Source of the DNA: Phaeosaccion multiseriatum
Lineage: Eukaryota; Ochrophyta, other classes
Direction of reading: 5' to 3'
Assembly (NCBI GenBank): GCA_965112735.1
Contig: OZ218962.1
Span: forward strand, 1,054,001-1,118,000
DNA: 64,000 nt
Part shown: in pieces, positions 13,139-23,244 of the stretch
How the letters are laid out: each line of letters starts with the position of its first letter
Numbering within the stretch: the stretch's first letter is position 1
Made by a program: the position numbers and the translations under genes
Notes under the pieces: generated by a model
Told to the model about the DNA's origin: nothing
Database searches by the model: none
Seen by the model: the letters and a program-made list of their open reading frames with translations, nothing else

Positions 13139-14526
13139 TTCCAACAATGGGGACCCTGTTCTTTCTCCTGCGCTGTTCTGTTCGGTTGGCTTGTTGTGCT
13201 TTGTTCAACTTCACTTTGCTTTGCGTTGTAGGTGCTGCTCGACCGTGTGGGCGAGGGCGTGGCGGCTCCCATGAGAGGAGAGACTTCCCTCGCGAGGGCC
13301 GAGGAGGTGGTGAACAACGCGAGGAGACTAGGGGTACAGGACGTGCTAACGCGGGCAAGGTGAGTGGTATGGAGGGGTGGATGGTTGGAGGAGTGGAGCG
13401 AGGAGGGAGTCGAGGGATGGAGGTATAGATGGGTGGATGGGTGGATGGGTGGAGGGGTGGATGGGTGGGTGAGTGGATGGGTGGAGGGGTGGAGGGAGTG
13501 GATGGATGGAGGGGTAAGTGGAGGGGTGGAGGAGAGAAAGGGTGGAGGGTGTGGGGGAGTGGAGGGGGTAGAGGGAGTGGAGGGAGAGAAGGGGTGGAGG
13601 GGTGGAGGGGTGGAGGGGATGGGGATTCACCTGCATACTTATCGCTCGGAGGAGCGGGGGGGAGGGCTCTTAAAGTCTCATCCACCCGTACACACACACA
13701 CGCTGTCACACACGCACCCACACACACTCACGCTCACACACACCTTCAATACTACCCCTGTCCTGACAAAACAGCAGTACAGTGACAACAGTGAGGGGGG
13801 GGAAATAGCCAAGAAACTGAACCTGGCGCTGCTTGTGCATGCACATCTTTCAACGAGCTCTACCCCTGTCCTGACACCGATCGCTGCTGACGTGAAACTC
13901 CGTTTCCCTCACGACTTACTATACACAACACAATACAAATACCCCACCCGTATGTATGTATGGTACACGACATAACAAACAGTGACATCGAGAGCATGGA
14001 TAAGAAGATGAATCTGGCGCTGCTGGTGCAGATCTTCAACGAAGAGACGTGCATGCCCGACCTCACCGAGGCAGAGATCGAACGCCTCATCGCCATCGCC
14101 AAGGAGCAGGGGGCTAAGCTCATTGCGCAAGACTTAAGGGCCCTTCTTGCGCACATCACGGAAAGGGCACGGAGGGTGAGCAAGAGTGTGTGTGTGCGTG
14201 CGCGTCTGTGTGAGCGTGCGCATGAGTGTGTCTGTGTGTGCGTGCGTGTCCGTGTCCGTGCGTGTGTGTGTGTGTGGTTTGGGGGGGGGGGCACACTTCT
14301 GCTGGCGAGAACGGGAATCAAACTTCGAATTTCATTCTTCCTCCCCTCCCTCCCCGCCGGGGGGCAGTCTTCTCGCTGGCATTCTCTTCTGTGCCCATGT
14401 TCAGAGAGGAGGGGAGTGCCGTCTTCTGAATCCATCACCCCTGTTCCACTCCCTCGCTACCGTCCGCACGCACCTATGCACGCACACACGCACACACACA
14501 CACACACACACGCACACACACACACA

Positions 14527-14588
<62 letters not shown>

Positions 14589-15163
14589 CACACGCACGCA
14601 TGCAGTTTGATGACACGATGAGCACCATGTCGATCGCAAGTCCTATGTCCATCGAGCCAAGCCCGAGGCTCAAGACCCACTCAGAGCCCCAAACCATGGA
14701 GGAGTGGGAGGCACAGGCGGACAAGGATGCCCACTTCTCATCAGATGACGAACAAGACGCCGTGGTAAGCGCAACGCGAATGAGGGAGGGAGAGGGAGTG
14801 AAGGAGTGAGTGAGTAAGTAACCTCTCTACCTCCCTCCCTCCCTCCCTCCCTCCATCCCTCCATCCATCCATCCACCTCTCCATCCATCCATCCATCCAT
14901 CCCTCCCTCCCTCCCCCAACTCCCCCACCAAACAGAGGGACTTCGAAAACGTCGACTACGAGAGTGCGGGCGCGTGCGGCCTGGCGTGCAATATCGGCCT
15001 CGACAACTTTATGGGGGGCATCTTCGCTCCTCCCCAGCCCGTAGAGGAAGAGGCCCCTCTGCGACGGAGAAGCTACACGCAGTTACAGAAAAGCTTCAAG
15101 AGGAAGGACAGACAAGAGGCCGTCCACAGGGCACAGCTTGAGGACGATTGTGTTGTCATGTGA
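10521..15163 (+). CDS. Fimbrin/plastin-like actin-binding protein with two calponin-homology domains
   Basis: Twelve exons in consistent phase: 10521-10554, 10700-10792, 10941-10988, 11043-11136, 11226-11307, 11461-11572, 12129-12208, 12641-12745, 13232-13359, 13983-14175, 14606-14764, 14936-15163; 451 aa. The start is [11 protein letters not shown] followed by a clean GTGAGT donor. CH1 spans about residues 12-165 ([43 protein letters not shown]); CH2 follows ([45 protein letters not shown]). Together they make one actin-binding domain like those in fimbrin, which normally carries two such pairs plus EF-hands; here there is only one, then an acidic, Ser-rich tail ending CVVM. Likely an actin cross-linker or an actin-binding adaptor. 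The splice joins of exons 1-4 are the least certain. Confidence 0.72.
12500..12640 (+). repeat. CCTT/CCCT pyrimidine microsatellite before an exon
   Basis: TCCTTCCCTCC repeats run up to the acceptor GCTACAG at 12640, so the microsatellite supplies the polypyrimidine tract of exon 12641-12745. Confidence 0.8.
13062..13137. repeat. CA dinucleotide microsatellite
   Basis: About 37 uninterrupted CA units in the fimbrin-like gene intron 12746-13231. Confidence 0.95.
13425..13620. repeat. GGATGGGTGGA-type minisatellite
   Basis: Degenerate purine-rich units of the form GGATGGGTGGATGG and GGAGGGGTGGAGG in the fimbrin-like gene intron that starts at 13360. Confidence 0.8.
13752..13876 (+). pseudogene. 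Decayed duplicate of a fimbrin-like gene exon bounded by 17-bp direct repeats
   Basis: The segment from about 13783 to 13860 repeats the start of the real exon at 13983: both begin AG|TGAC, and both encode a K-K-[LM]-N-L-A-L-L-V core ([12 protein letters not shown] here, [13 protein letters not shown] in the real copy). This copy has an inserted G run and loses the IFN motif, so it is probably a dead exon or a rarely used alternative exon. CTACCCCTGTCCTGACA occurs at 13752-13768 and again at 13860-13876, framing it. Confidence 0.6.
14480..14598. repeat. CA dinucleotide microsatellite next to a splice acceptor
   Basis: Interrupted CA run leading straight into the acceptor GCATGCAG at 14605 of the fimbrin-like gene. 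Confidence 0.9.
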
Positions 15164-15785
15164 ATCATTGGGAGGAAGACAGTGGAAAGGCTGTGGAAAG
15201 GCTGTGGAAAGACTGTAGGAAAGGCTGTGGAAAGACAGCGTGTCGATCGATCAATCTATCAGTCCAGTCCCGGGTGTATCATTGGGAGAGAGACCGTGAG
15301 TGTGTGGGCCAATCTATCAGCGGTCCCGTGTGTGTATGTAGGTGCTGATGTGCGTTTGTGATTCTGCGATACTGTAGGGGCATGAGAGTTTGAGTTGAAG
15401 TTCAGTTTCTTTGTTTTCGGGTGGGGAGGAAGAGAGAGAGGAGAACGAAGAGCTGCTCATTGTATGTGTTCCTCTGTTGTGAGTAGTGGGAGGTCTGTCG
15501 TAAGTACCTGTAGTGGAAGGGAGCACTTTGCGGCTTGAGGAGGAGAATGGCCTGACTCAGGTCGTGCGAAGCATGAGGGAGGAGAGGAAGGAAGGAGCCA
15601 ACACCACTTCCGCCCTCGCCTATTTTTTAGGAGATTTATGAATAGGGTACGTACGTAAATATGTAAAATACATAATACATAATACCATTGGGCGAACACC
15701 CACACCGCTTGCAGGCAGGCCAGTCAGCAAAAAAGTAAGCAACCAAACAAGCCCGCAACAACAAGAAGAGGGCACTTTTGCTTCG
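15164..15785. other. Convergent spacer, fimbrin-like / METTL21-like
   Basis: No gene seen. 15178-15235 is a short tandem array of a GTGGAAAGGCT-type unit directly after the fimbrin-like stop codon. The rest is AT-richer sequence, consistent with two 3' UTRs (for example TAAATATGTAAAATACATAA near 15655). Confidence 0.6.
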
Positions 15786-17305
15786 TCAACACGGAGCCTC
15801 CCAACTGAAGCCCTCCTCAGAGTCTAACCACCTCACCTCCTGCAGTCCAGGCACCGCACGACAAGCACAAGCACACGCACACACCCCCCCCGGCACTGCT
15901 GCTAACGCTGACTCCGGGGACCCTGACCCTGGCCCTGGCTCTGACCCTGACCCTGACCGTGACCGTGACCCTGGCCCTGGCTCTGACCCTGACCCTGACC
16001 CTGACCCTGGCCCTGACCCTGGCCCTGGCCCTGACCCTGACCCTGACCCTGACTCCGGCCGTGATCCCGACCCTCGCTCTTCTTCCCCATCTAAAGAGGG
16101 TCCGCTGCAGCCGAAGGACGAGGAGGCGCCCCCGTCACCTCCATCTTCATCTCCACCTCTCACTGACGAGGAAGAGTGCGACTCGCAGTCAGAGGGCCCT
16201 GCTGCTGTCCCTGCTGTACCTACTTCCGCTGCTGTCTCCACTGTCCCTTCTGCTTGGGCCTGGGCCTGCGTTGGGGTTTGGTTTGGGCCGCCAGATGGTG
16301 AAACACAGTCGCCAGATGATGAAACGTAGTCCATTCTCAGCTCAAGCATATTGAGCGTGTAGCTTGAATACACATTGGCGGGGCGGGTTTCCAAGTCGAG
16401 AAACTCGGGCAGAAAGTCTTCAGGCCCAATGCTTCGAATGGCAATGCCCAGCTCCCTGGCTGTGGCGTAGAGCAAGGCCGTGGTGGTGTTTGCCCGCTCC
16501 ACATAGCCCAAGTACATGACCGTCTTTGCCTTTGCCACCACAGGCACCACAGGCACTGGAGGTATAGGGGGAGGGGTGCTCTCTTCAGTCTCATCATCGT
16601 CAAGCGGGGCAGTGCTATCACCACCACCACCACCACCACCACCACCGCACTTGGTGACTCCATCGCCTGCCTGCAGCAGCGCCTTGACAGTGACGCAGAA
16701 GGGGCGCACAAAGGAGGGCCAGCATACCACATCTGCCCCCAGCAGCACATCGGGTGGGCCCCACTCCTCTATATACCGCTCAAAGTCCTGTTTGTTGCCC
16801 CACAGCAAGCGAGAGGCCCCCAGGCGGCGTTTCCTTCTCAAGTGTGGTGGTCTCTGTTGGTCCTTCTGAGGCTCTTTAGTTCCATCCCCCCCTTCCCCCT
16901 CCCGGCCCAGATCCAAACAGCCAGAAAGCTCTTGCAGCTCCACATTCTGCCGCAAGAGCTCGAGCACGATTTCATTGCCGTCTGTCAGGCAACAGGACGC
17001 TATTGCAAGCACAACAGCAAGGACGCGACAGCAGCGCGGAGGGCAAAGGGGTTGGCGTTTTGTGTGCATGACAACGATGGGGTTGAAGGTAAGTGCGTGG
17101 GGGGGAGGGGAGAGGAGGGAGGGGTGTGTAACGGCGCTCCTGCGTGGCTTTCACACCGGTCATAGTACTCCTTTCCGTTTCTCTCTCTCTTTCTCTCTCT
17201 CTTTCATTCTTTCTCGTTCTCCCCCTTCTCTCTCTCTCTCTCTCTCCCCCTCTCGCTCACGCTCTGTCTGTCTGTCTGTCCGTCTGTCTATCTGTCTGTC
17301 TGTCC

Positions 17306-17337
<32 letters not shown>

Positions 17338-17810
17338 GTCTGTCTGTCTGTCTGCCTGTCTGCCTGTCTGTGGGTCTGTCTGTCTGTCTGTCTGTCTCTC
17401 TGCCTGTCTGTGGGTCTGTCTGTCTGTCTGTCTGTCTGTGTGCCTGTCTGTCTGTCTGTCTGTGGATCTGTCTGTATGTATGTCTGTCTGTCTGTCTGTC
17501 TGTCTGTCTGCGTGCCTGTCTGACTGCCTGTCTGTCTGTCTGTCTGCCTGTCTGTCTGTCTATCTGTCTGTCTGTCTGTCTGCCTGTCTCCTTCCTCCAT
17601 CTCATCATATGTACCTGTGAATTGAGACGCGACAAGCCCACTCAGGCCCGTTCCACTCCCAAGCTCCACCGCGTTTTTGCCCACAAACTCGCCCCTGTTG
17701 CGCACAACGAACCAAGCGAGGTAGATGGCGATGGGCCACAGCACCTGACCGGTGAGGTCGTGGTCTATTTCATTTTGTATTCGCGTTGATGGTTTGGAGT
17801 TGTGGACCAA
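15786..17810 (-). CDS. METTL21-family (Methyltransf_16) protein methyltransferase, 5' end unresolved
   Basis: Two exons are clear on the minus strand: about 17810-17615 and 16999-15786, joined in phase 1. They give LTGQVLWPIAIYLAWF, AVELGSGTGLSGLVASQF (SAM motif I), then CCLTDGNEIVLELLRQN (motif II) and PDVLLGADVVCWPSF (post II). This is the METTL21 lysine methyltransferase layout, with the conserved G-x-VLWP entry before motif I. Residues after about DYVSSSGDC form a disordered C-terminal tail of Ser/Gly/Pro/Gly repeats encoded by a GACCCT/GGCCCT hexanucleotide array, absent from typical METTL21 proteins. The exon upstream of 17810 could not be joined; 18544-18648 is the best candidate. The substrate is unknown. 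Confidence 0.75.
15915..16080. repeat. GACCCT/GGCCCT hexanucleotide array in coding sequence
   Basis: About 25 six-base units with GACCCT and GGCCCT alternating, read on the minus strand as SG and PG dipeptides in the METTL21-like protein. The array keeps frame because the unit length is a multiple of three. Confidence 0.9.
17000..17614 (-). other. METTL21-like intron carrying a TGTC microsatellite
   Basis: Donor ACAG|GTACAT at 17614 and acceptor CAATAG at 17000 on the minus strand. About 330 bp of the intron (17260-17590) is TGTC/GACA repeat with interspersions. Splicing restores QFT-ASCCLTDGNE across the methyltransferase fold. Confidence 0.85.
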
Positions 17811-17832
17811 GTTTCCAGTTTCAGGTGTAGGC

Positions 17833-17836
<4 letters not shown>

Positions 17837-17903
<67 letters not shown>
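17837..17903. repeat. GA dinucleotide microsatellite
   Basis: Pure GA run, about 33 units, just upstream of the METTL21-like exon that ends at 17615. Confidence 0.95.
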
Positions 17904-17908
<5 letters not shown>

Positions 17909-18543
17909 TGGATGTGTGTGTGGGGGAAGTGTGGGGGGGAGGACAGGGGAGGACAGTATGAGGGAGCGGGGAGGGGGGTGATAAGCATCAGGAGAAGCTG
18001 AGCATTCAGGAAGGAGAATATCCCTGGAGCCAAAACACCGCTCTCTGTGAGGCAGATGCACAGGGTGCAACAGATACAAGTCTAGTGTACCGCAGCTCGG
18101 AGTCACCCTTTCAGGCACTCAGAGGCCTCTACACAGACTGGCACCCCAGGCCTCTCTACCATTCAGTACTGCAGTGCAGCAGGTTGTCATGTGGGTGCAG
18201 TAATGCTTTGAGTACCCAAACAACGCAACCTCCTGATTGGTCGTTTCCACATCCAGTCCTGCCTCGGCCCCGAGCGCCAAGGCCCCCGTCGCCCCGTGCC
18301 CCTCTCACCTGTCTGTAGGGTCGTGTGTGTTTCGGTGTTTCAGGAGTTGATGGCAGCATCAGCATCAGGAGAACAGGGCAAAGAGTAGGTGTTGACGGGG
18401 GAGTGGAGAAGGACAAGGAAGGTGGAGGAGAAGAGCAATGATCCAGCCATGTCACCGCTCTTCTCCTTACCATACGGCGAGGGAAGGGACGGCAGCTCTG
18501 TCCTCTACTGTGGTATCTCTTTTCCCTCTTCGCTGGTGCTTAC

Positions 18544-18648
18544 CGAGGACGCGTGTGATGTGTTGAGCACCTGCGTGATGTCGTCAAAGTGCAGGACATC
18601 TGTGGAGTAATCGAGATTGAGAAAGAGATCAGGGGAAAAGACGTCGGC
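18544..18648 (-). CDS. Isolated candidate exon, probably 5' part of the METTL21-like gene
   Basis: A 105-nt open segment flanked by GTGGCAG| and |GTAAGC on the minus strand. It encodes 35 residues beginning ADVFSPDLFLNLDYST, with a balanced composition unlike the repeat shadows around it. It lies upstream of and on the same strand as the METTL21-like exons and next to the divergent ArgC gene. No splice path to 17810 that keeps frame was found, so the link is inferred. Confidence 0.4.
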
Positions 18649-19090
18649 CTGCCACAGGGGAAGAAAGGGACAGGAGTTACAAGAGAACACGGGCGAGGGG
18701 GGAGGTTAGTGAGGAGGGTCGAGGGGGGTAAAGGAGCGAAAAAAAGGGAATGGGGTGGATGGAGGGGGGTGGCGAGGCGCCCCTCCTCCCGGCCTTGACG
18801 CGTGAACCCTCACGAGAGTTGACTGCACGAGCCCTTCGTCGTTCCTCCTCGGTGAGAGTTGACTGCACGAGCCCTTCGTCGTTCCTCCTCGCTCCATGCC
18901 ATTCGTACGCTCACCTCATCTTCGCTATCGCCCATTGTTGGGTGTTAACTAATGATATTCCCTTGGAGGGACCCGGATCCTCCCGCGTGATCGGCTCTCA
19001 TTAGCTTACTGCCTCCCGATCGCTCCTTATGATGATCAGAAGCTCCTCTGCCGCCTTCCTCTCCACTAGACAGATAAGAGTTAGGGCAGC
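18649..19090. promoter_or_regulatory. Divergent promoter region upstream of ArgC, with a 40-bp tandem duplication
   Basis: 442 bp separate the last minus-strand exon candidate from the ArgC ATG. 18814-18851 and 18854-18891 are identical 38-bp copies (GAGAGTTGACTGCACGAGCC at the start of each). Promoter role is inferred from position. Confidence 0.45.
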
Positions 19091-22000
19091 ATGAAGGCCC
19101 AATTCGCGGCAGCAGGCTTGGTCCTGCTCAGCACAACGACGTCCCACGCCTTCGCATTCACGTCAACAATGGCCCCGGCCCTGGCACTGCACACCCACAC
19201 CAGAGTCGGCGCCACCACTAGCCGAGCCGCGAGAAGAAGCAATAGCAGATTAGGAGAGAGCATGTCAATGGCTGCAGAGGAGGGCGAGAAGAAGATTAGG
19301 ATTGCCATCCTGGGTGCGTCGGGCTACACCGGAGCCGAGCTCGTGCGGCTCTTGATCAACCACCCCAATGCCGAGCTCTCCGTGCTCACGGCCAAGTCCA
19401 AGGCGGGCAAGTCTTTCTACGACGTGTTCCCTCAGTACAATTACGCCAGGGTGAGTTGCGTGTGTGTGTGTGTGTGTGTTTGTGTGTGTGTGTAGTGGAG
19501 TTGTGTGTGTGTGTAGAGAGAGAGGAATTGGTCTAAGCAAGTCGCTCGCTACTGCAGGGACGCCTCTCGTACTGAAGATGAGCAACTCTCTCCGCGTCTC
19601 TTCCTCCCTACCTCATCGCGCACTACCGCTCGTCGTCGTCCTCCTCCCCAGAACCTCGGTCTGCCGACTCTGAGTAAGCATGAAGATGCGGACTGGAGCA
19701 AGATTGACTGCGTATTCTGCTGCCTACCGCACGCCACGACGCAGGAAATCATCAAGGCTCTCCCTACTTCCCTCAAGGTACATGGAAAGAGTATCCCCCC
19801 CTCCCTCACGCACCCACTCACTCGCAATTACTCGCTCACTCACTCACTCTCCCTCCCTCACTCACTCACTCACCCGCTCACTCACTCACCCACTCACTCA
19901 CCCACTCACAATTACTCACTCACTCTCCCTCCCTTCCTCCTTCACTCACCCACTCACACTCACTCGCTCATTCACTCAATCACCCACTCACTCACTCACT
20001 CACTCGCCCACATACTCACTCATTCACTCACTCACTCACTCTCCCTTCCCTCTTCCCTCCCTCACCCACTCCCTCACTGACTGACTCACTCCCTCACTCA
20101 CTGACTCACTCCCTCCCAATGCCAATGAAGGTGGTCGACCTCAGTGCGGACTTCCGCCTCAAGGATGTGGACACATATGCCCAATGGTACGCACGGAGGT
20201 GTCTGTTCTGTCTTCGATGTCTGCACTTACTTTCAAATCCCATCTACACCTATCACCTATCTATCAATCCTTTCAACTATGTATGTCACACTTACTATCA
20301 AATCCATCTACCTATCTATCAATCTCTTTGAACTATGTCGTAACTATGTCGTAACTATGTCGTATCGTTCTTTTCCCCCCTGGTCTTCAACTATCTACTT
20401 GTCTTTGTTCCTTTTCTCCCTTTTGGTCTCTCCTCCGTCTCTCTCTATCCATCCATCCATGTATCTATCTGTCTATCTGTCTGTCTATCTATCTATCTAT
20501 CTATCCACCTGTTATATTCTTTCTCTTCGTTCTTTTCTCCCCCTTGGCCCCTCTCCCTGTCAGGTACGGAGGCAAGCACATGGCCCCGGAGCTTCAAGCA
20601 GAGGCCGTGTACGGACTCACAGAGTTCAATAGAGAGGCAGTCAAAGGGGCGAGGCTCGTAGCGAACCCCGGCTGCTACCCGACGGCGGCCCAGCTGCCTT
20701 TGGTGCCTCTACTCAAGGCCGGCAAAGTGCAAAGTAGTGATATCATCATCGACGCCAAAAGTGGTGCCACAGGGGCAGGGAGGGCGCCGAACCAGGGGAC
20801 GCTCTTCTGCGAGGTGGCAGACGGTGAGCGACGGAACGAGGAGGAGGAGGAGGAGGAGGAGGAGGAGGAGGAGGGGGGGGGGGGGGGAGAGCTGAGCGCT
20901 TGGAAAGGGTACACGCACATGCATGAGTTCCCTTCCTTTCCATGTGCTCCCTCTTACCTCTCTCACCGTCCCCCCTCCCACTCTCTCTCTCCTTACAGGC
21001 ATCCACGCCTACGGAGTCGCTAGCCACCGCCACGCTCCCGAGATTGAGCAGGTTGGTACAGCACACAAGACATAATATCGACTATATCGACTTTCTTGCG
21101 GGGATGAAAGAGTCGATCGAAACTTACGCTGGGTCGTGGGGATGTATCTCTTTGGGTTAACATCAAACCATTGAACTCTGACACTGAACCGCACCGAACT
21201 GAACTCGACTGCCGTAACTGCCGTAACTGAACGGAACTGACACCCTCTCTGCATGAAACTGTTGAAAAATCCTCAAAACGTGAACCCGCCCGGAGCAGGG
21301 GCTCATGGAGGCTGCGGCCGGCGAGGAGGAGATTGTGGTGAACTTCACGCCCCACCTTATGCCGATGAGCAGAGGCATTCTCGAATCCATCTACGTCAAG
21401 CTTGCCGATGGGGTTACCGTGGAGGACTGCAAGCAGGTGGGTGGTTGGTGGGTGGGGGAATGTAGTAAGTCGATGGATGGATGGGTGGGTGGGTGTGTGG
21501 GTGTGGGTGTGTGGATGGGTGTGGGTGTGTGGGTGTGTGGGTGGACAAGCAGGCGGGTGGCGGGGTGGGTGACAAGGAGAGGGTAGGGGAGGGGAGGAGA
21601 GTGGGGAGAGGGGGGAGAGGGGCTGGAAGGGGGAGGGGGAGGGGAGGGGAGGGGGCGGTTGTGGGTGGATGGGTCCATGGCAGAGGATGGTTGATGATGA
21701 TGATGATGAATGGTGATGATAGTGATGATGCTGATTCTGATGATGATTCTGCTGCTGCTGCAGCAACCCCCGCACACACGCACGTACTCGAACACGCCTA
21801 CCGTCTTGATGGGGGATGAAGACGTCTCTGCCTGCCTGTCTGCCTCTCTGCCTGTCTGCTTGCCTGCCTGCCTGCCTACTTGTCTGCCTGCCTGCTTGCC
21901 TGCCTCCCTGCCCACATACCCCTGCCTGACGTACCTGTCCCTGCCCATATGCCTGTATACTTACATATGCCTACTCGACGTCCCCACCGTAACAGGAGCT

Positions 22001-22494
22001 AGAGGCTGCCTTCAAGGACGAGTTCTTTGTAACCGTCCTGCCCGACAAGGAGCTGCCTCAGACCAGGCAAGTCACGTGTGGAGCAGCAACCACTCTGCTT
22101 GCTACCTACCTACCTACCTACCTACCTACCTCCCCCCCACCCTCCCTCTCCTTCTCAGATAAGACATGTGTGAGCTCGCTGATTTGGACCGGACCTTAGG
22201 ACCTTAGGTGGCACTTCTAAGCTCCACACGTCTCCCTCCCTCCCCTTTCCCGTCCTTCTCCTCTAAGACCCGACTCCCTTGCCTCCCTCCCTCTCTCCAC
22301 CACACAGACACGTGAGGGGCAGCAACCACTGCTACCTTAACATTGTGGCAGACCGAGTACCCGGCCGAGCCATCATCGTTTCGGCCATCGACAACGTCGT
22401 CAAGGGCGCGAGTGGGCAGGCCGTGCAGAACATGAACGTGCTCTTTGGTGTGCCGGAGCAAACGGGTCTGACCCAAGCGCCTGTCTTCCCGTAG
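19091..22494 (+). CDS. argC: N-acetyl-gamma-glutamyl-phosphate reductase, plastid precursor
   Basis: Eight exons: 19091-19450, 19652-19777, 20131-20186, 20564-20823, 20999-21051, 21299-21436, 21996-22066, 22308-22494; 416 aa. It catalyses the NADPH-dependent reduction of N-acetylglutamyl phosphate to the semialdehyde, the third step of arginine/ornithine synthesis. A signal peptide (MKAQFAAAGLVLLSTTTSHA) is followed by FAF, a secondary-plastid transit start; the enzyme domain begins IRIAILGASGYTGAELVRLL. The catalytic Cys is in NPGCYPT (about residue 218) and the His in HRHAPEI (about 279); VKGASGQAVQNMN is near the C-terminus. It is a free-standing enzyme, not fused to the kinase as in fungi. 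The intron after exon 7 uses a GC donor (CAG|GCAAGT). Confidence 0.93.
19800..20120. repeat. TCAC-type tetranucleotide array in ArgC intron
   Basis: About 300 bp of CTCACTCACTCCCT-like repeats, a pyrimidine-rich stretch preceding the acceptor CCAATGAAG at 20130. Confidence 0.9.
20838..20888. repeat. GAG/GGA trinucleotide run at the start of an ArgC intron
   Basis: The intron opens GTGAGCGACGGAACGAG and then runs into GAG repeats and a G homopolymer. It shows that purine GAG arrays in this genome can be intronic rather than poly-Glu coding. Confidence 0.85.
22067..22307 (+). other. GC-AG intron of ArgC
   Basis: Exon 7 ends ACCAG and the intron begins GCAAGT; it ends CACACAG before ACACGTG. 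The join gives TR-HVRGSNHCYLN in phase 2, matching the conserved VRGSN region, and no GT donor nearby keeps frame. Confidence 0.75.
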
Positions 22495-22744
22495 GTGATG
22501 TTCCTCTTCGATACGGAGGGGAGGGGGAGGGGGGGGGGAGAGGAGCAAGTTGCTTTGGTTTGATTTTGGTTTTCCCCTTTGCAAAGGATGTTTCTGTCCG
22601 TTTTGCTCTTGTACTGAAAATGTATGTCCAAGAGAGGAGTGCTAGTGCAAACTTATATCATTCGCGGAAGCTTGAAATACTTCGAAGTATTAATTTATTT
22701 TATATAAAGTTCTACCAAGTCATGAGGAAAGAATGGCGGTCGCT

Positions 22745-23199
22745 TCATTGGCTTTGGGTTGCTGGGTGCTCTATTACCCTCCCCCCCCCCGGTTTCTCCT
22801 CCTCCTTCTCTTCCCTCTTGTGCGGCTCCGGCTGCGGCTCTGGCTCCGGCTCCGGCTCCGGCTGCGGCTGCTTGTCTCCTCTGGCTCTGACCGATACCAC
22901 CGGCCTGCGCTTCACAATCACCGATCCTGCCTGAGACCTCAGGCCTGCACCGAACTTGTTACCAAAGCTCAGTGTGCTGCTTTGCTTGGTCTGTTTGGTC
23001 TTGGCTTTGGCCGCGGCGGAAACCTGTCGTCGATAGCACAGCACAGCAGTTGGGGATACAGTGATACAGCGGTTGGATTGGTGATACAGGCACAGCAGTT
23101 GGAGATACAGCTGTACATGGCTGGTGAGAAACAAGCAAGCCCGTGCAGGACCACTCTATCACACACTATCCTGTGTGTCGTTGTGCGTATCTCTCTCTC

Positions 23200-23244
<45 letters not shown>

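Noticed and set aside
17144-17620. Cys/Leu/Ser-rich frames (CLSVCLSV) on the plus strand
   Set aside because: Translation of a TGTC microsatellite inside the intron of the METTL21-like gene on the other strand.
19801-20120. CRISPR-like array
   Set aside because: Regular CTCACTCACT units are a simple tetranucleotide repeat in an intron with no spacers, and the sequence is eukaryotic.
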